DNA from: Accumulibacter sp.
GTDB taxonomy: Bacteria > Pseudomonadota > Gammaproteobacteria > Burkholderiales > Rhodocyclaceae
Direction of reading: 5' to 3'
Assembly: GCA_031284185.1 (NCBI GenBank)
Contig: JAITAJ010000233.1
Coordinates: 1-5,887, forward strand
Length of the DNA stretch: 5,887 nt
The notes beneath the pieces are model-generated. The model had not been told where the DNA came from. It worked only from the letters and a program-made list of their open reading frames with translations, and made no database searches. Below are positions 5,817-5,887 of this stretch, piece after piece; positions within the stretch are counted from its first letter, which is position 1, and each line of letters begins with the position of its first letter. Both the position numbers and the translations under genes were made by a program.

Positions 5817-5887
5817 GTGAGCGCCGCGTCCGTCATTGCCGTCACCTCCGGCGAGCCGGCTGGCGTCGGGCCGGAGCTTTGTCTGCG
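5817..5887 (+). CDS. pdxA: PdxA: 4-hydroxythreonine-4-phosphate dehydrogenase, N-terminal fragment cut by the window edge
   Basis: NAD-dependent cytoplasmic enzyme of the DXP-dependent pyridoxal phosphate pathway; it oxidises 4-phosphohydroxy-L-threonine. Only 23 codons are present, but they contain the family's opening signature: a short beta strand VIAVT followed by SGEPAGVGPEL, which matches the GEPAGIGPDL of E. coli PdxA. The GTG at 5817 is the only reasonable start between the surA stop (5810-5812) and the motif, and it gives a typical short N-terminus. The gap to surA is 4 bases and there is no strong Shine-Dalgarno, so translational coupling to surA is likely. The surA-pdxA pairing is widespread in proteobacteria, which supports the call. 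The gene is presumably intact beyond the edge. Confidence 0.93.
   Translation, partial: MSAASVIAVTSGEPAGVGPELCL

Noticed and set aside
4517..5845. 442-codon open frame antisense to surA
   Set aside because: Shadow of the surA coding frame; composition (His, Arg, Asp, Gln rich) is typical of such artefacts.

Overview
The window is a conserved stretch of housekeeping envelope genes from a high-GC Gram-negative bacterium. The gene set and order (amgK diverging from lptD-surA-pdxA) and the LptD and AmgK sequences point to a betaproteobacterium, perhaps of the Rhodocyclales or Nitrosomonadales. The order within the class is a guess. I do not see a new biological system here. The unusual material lies in the small parts: a structured repeat array, a symmetric divergent promoter and an enlarged N-terminal region of LptD.

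Layout. Bases 1-288 are a degenerate repeat array that continues past the left edge. It has units of about 87 bases, each with two small hairpins, separated by copies of the octamer GAGGACAG. It runs into the 3' end of amgK (235-1296, minus strand), so the last 17 codons of that gene are repeat DNA. The 110-base gap between amgK and lptD (1297-1406) holds a near-palindrome with one extended -10 element facing each way. On the plus strand lptD (1407-4493), surA (4505-5812) and the first 23 codons of pdxA (from GTG 5817, cut by the right edge) follow with gaps of 11 and 4 bases and no terminator, so they look like one operon.

How the genes work together. LptD is the outer-membrane barrel that inserts lipopolysaccharide, and SurA is the periplasmic chaperone that helps fold outer-membrane barrels, LptD among them. 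Their pairing in one operon is classical. AmgK phosphorylates recycled N-acetylmuramic acid for the peptidoglycan recycling shortcut. PdxA belongs to pyridoxal phosphate synthesis and is a customary passenger behind surA. No RNA genes, CRISPR arrays or insertion sequences are visible. The long open frames antisense to lptD and surA look like high-GC shadows.
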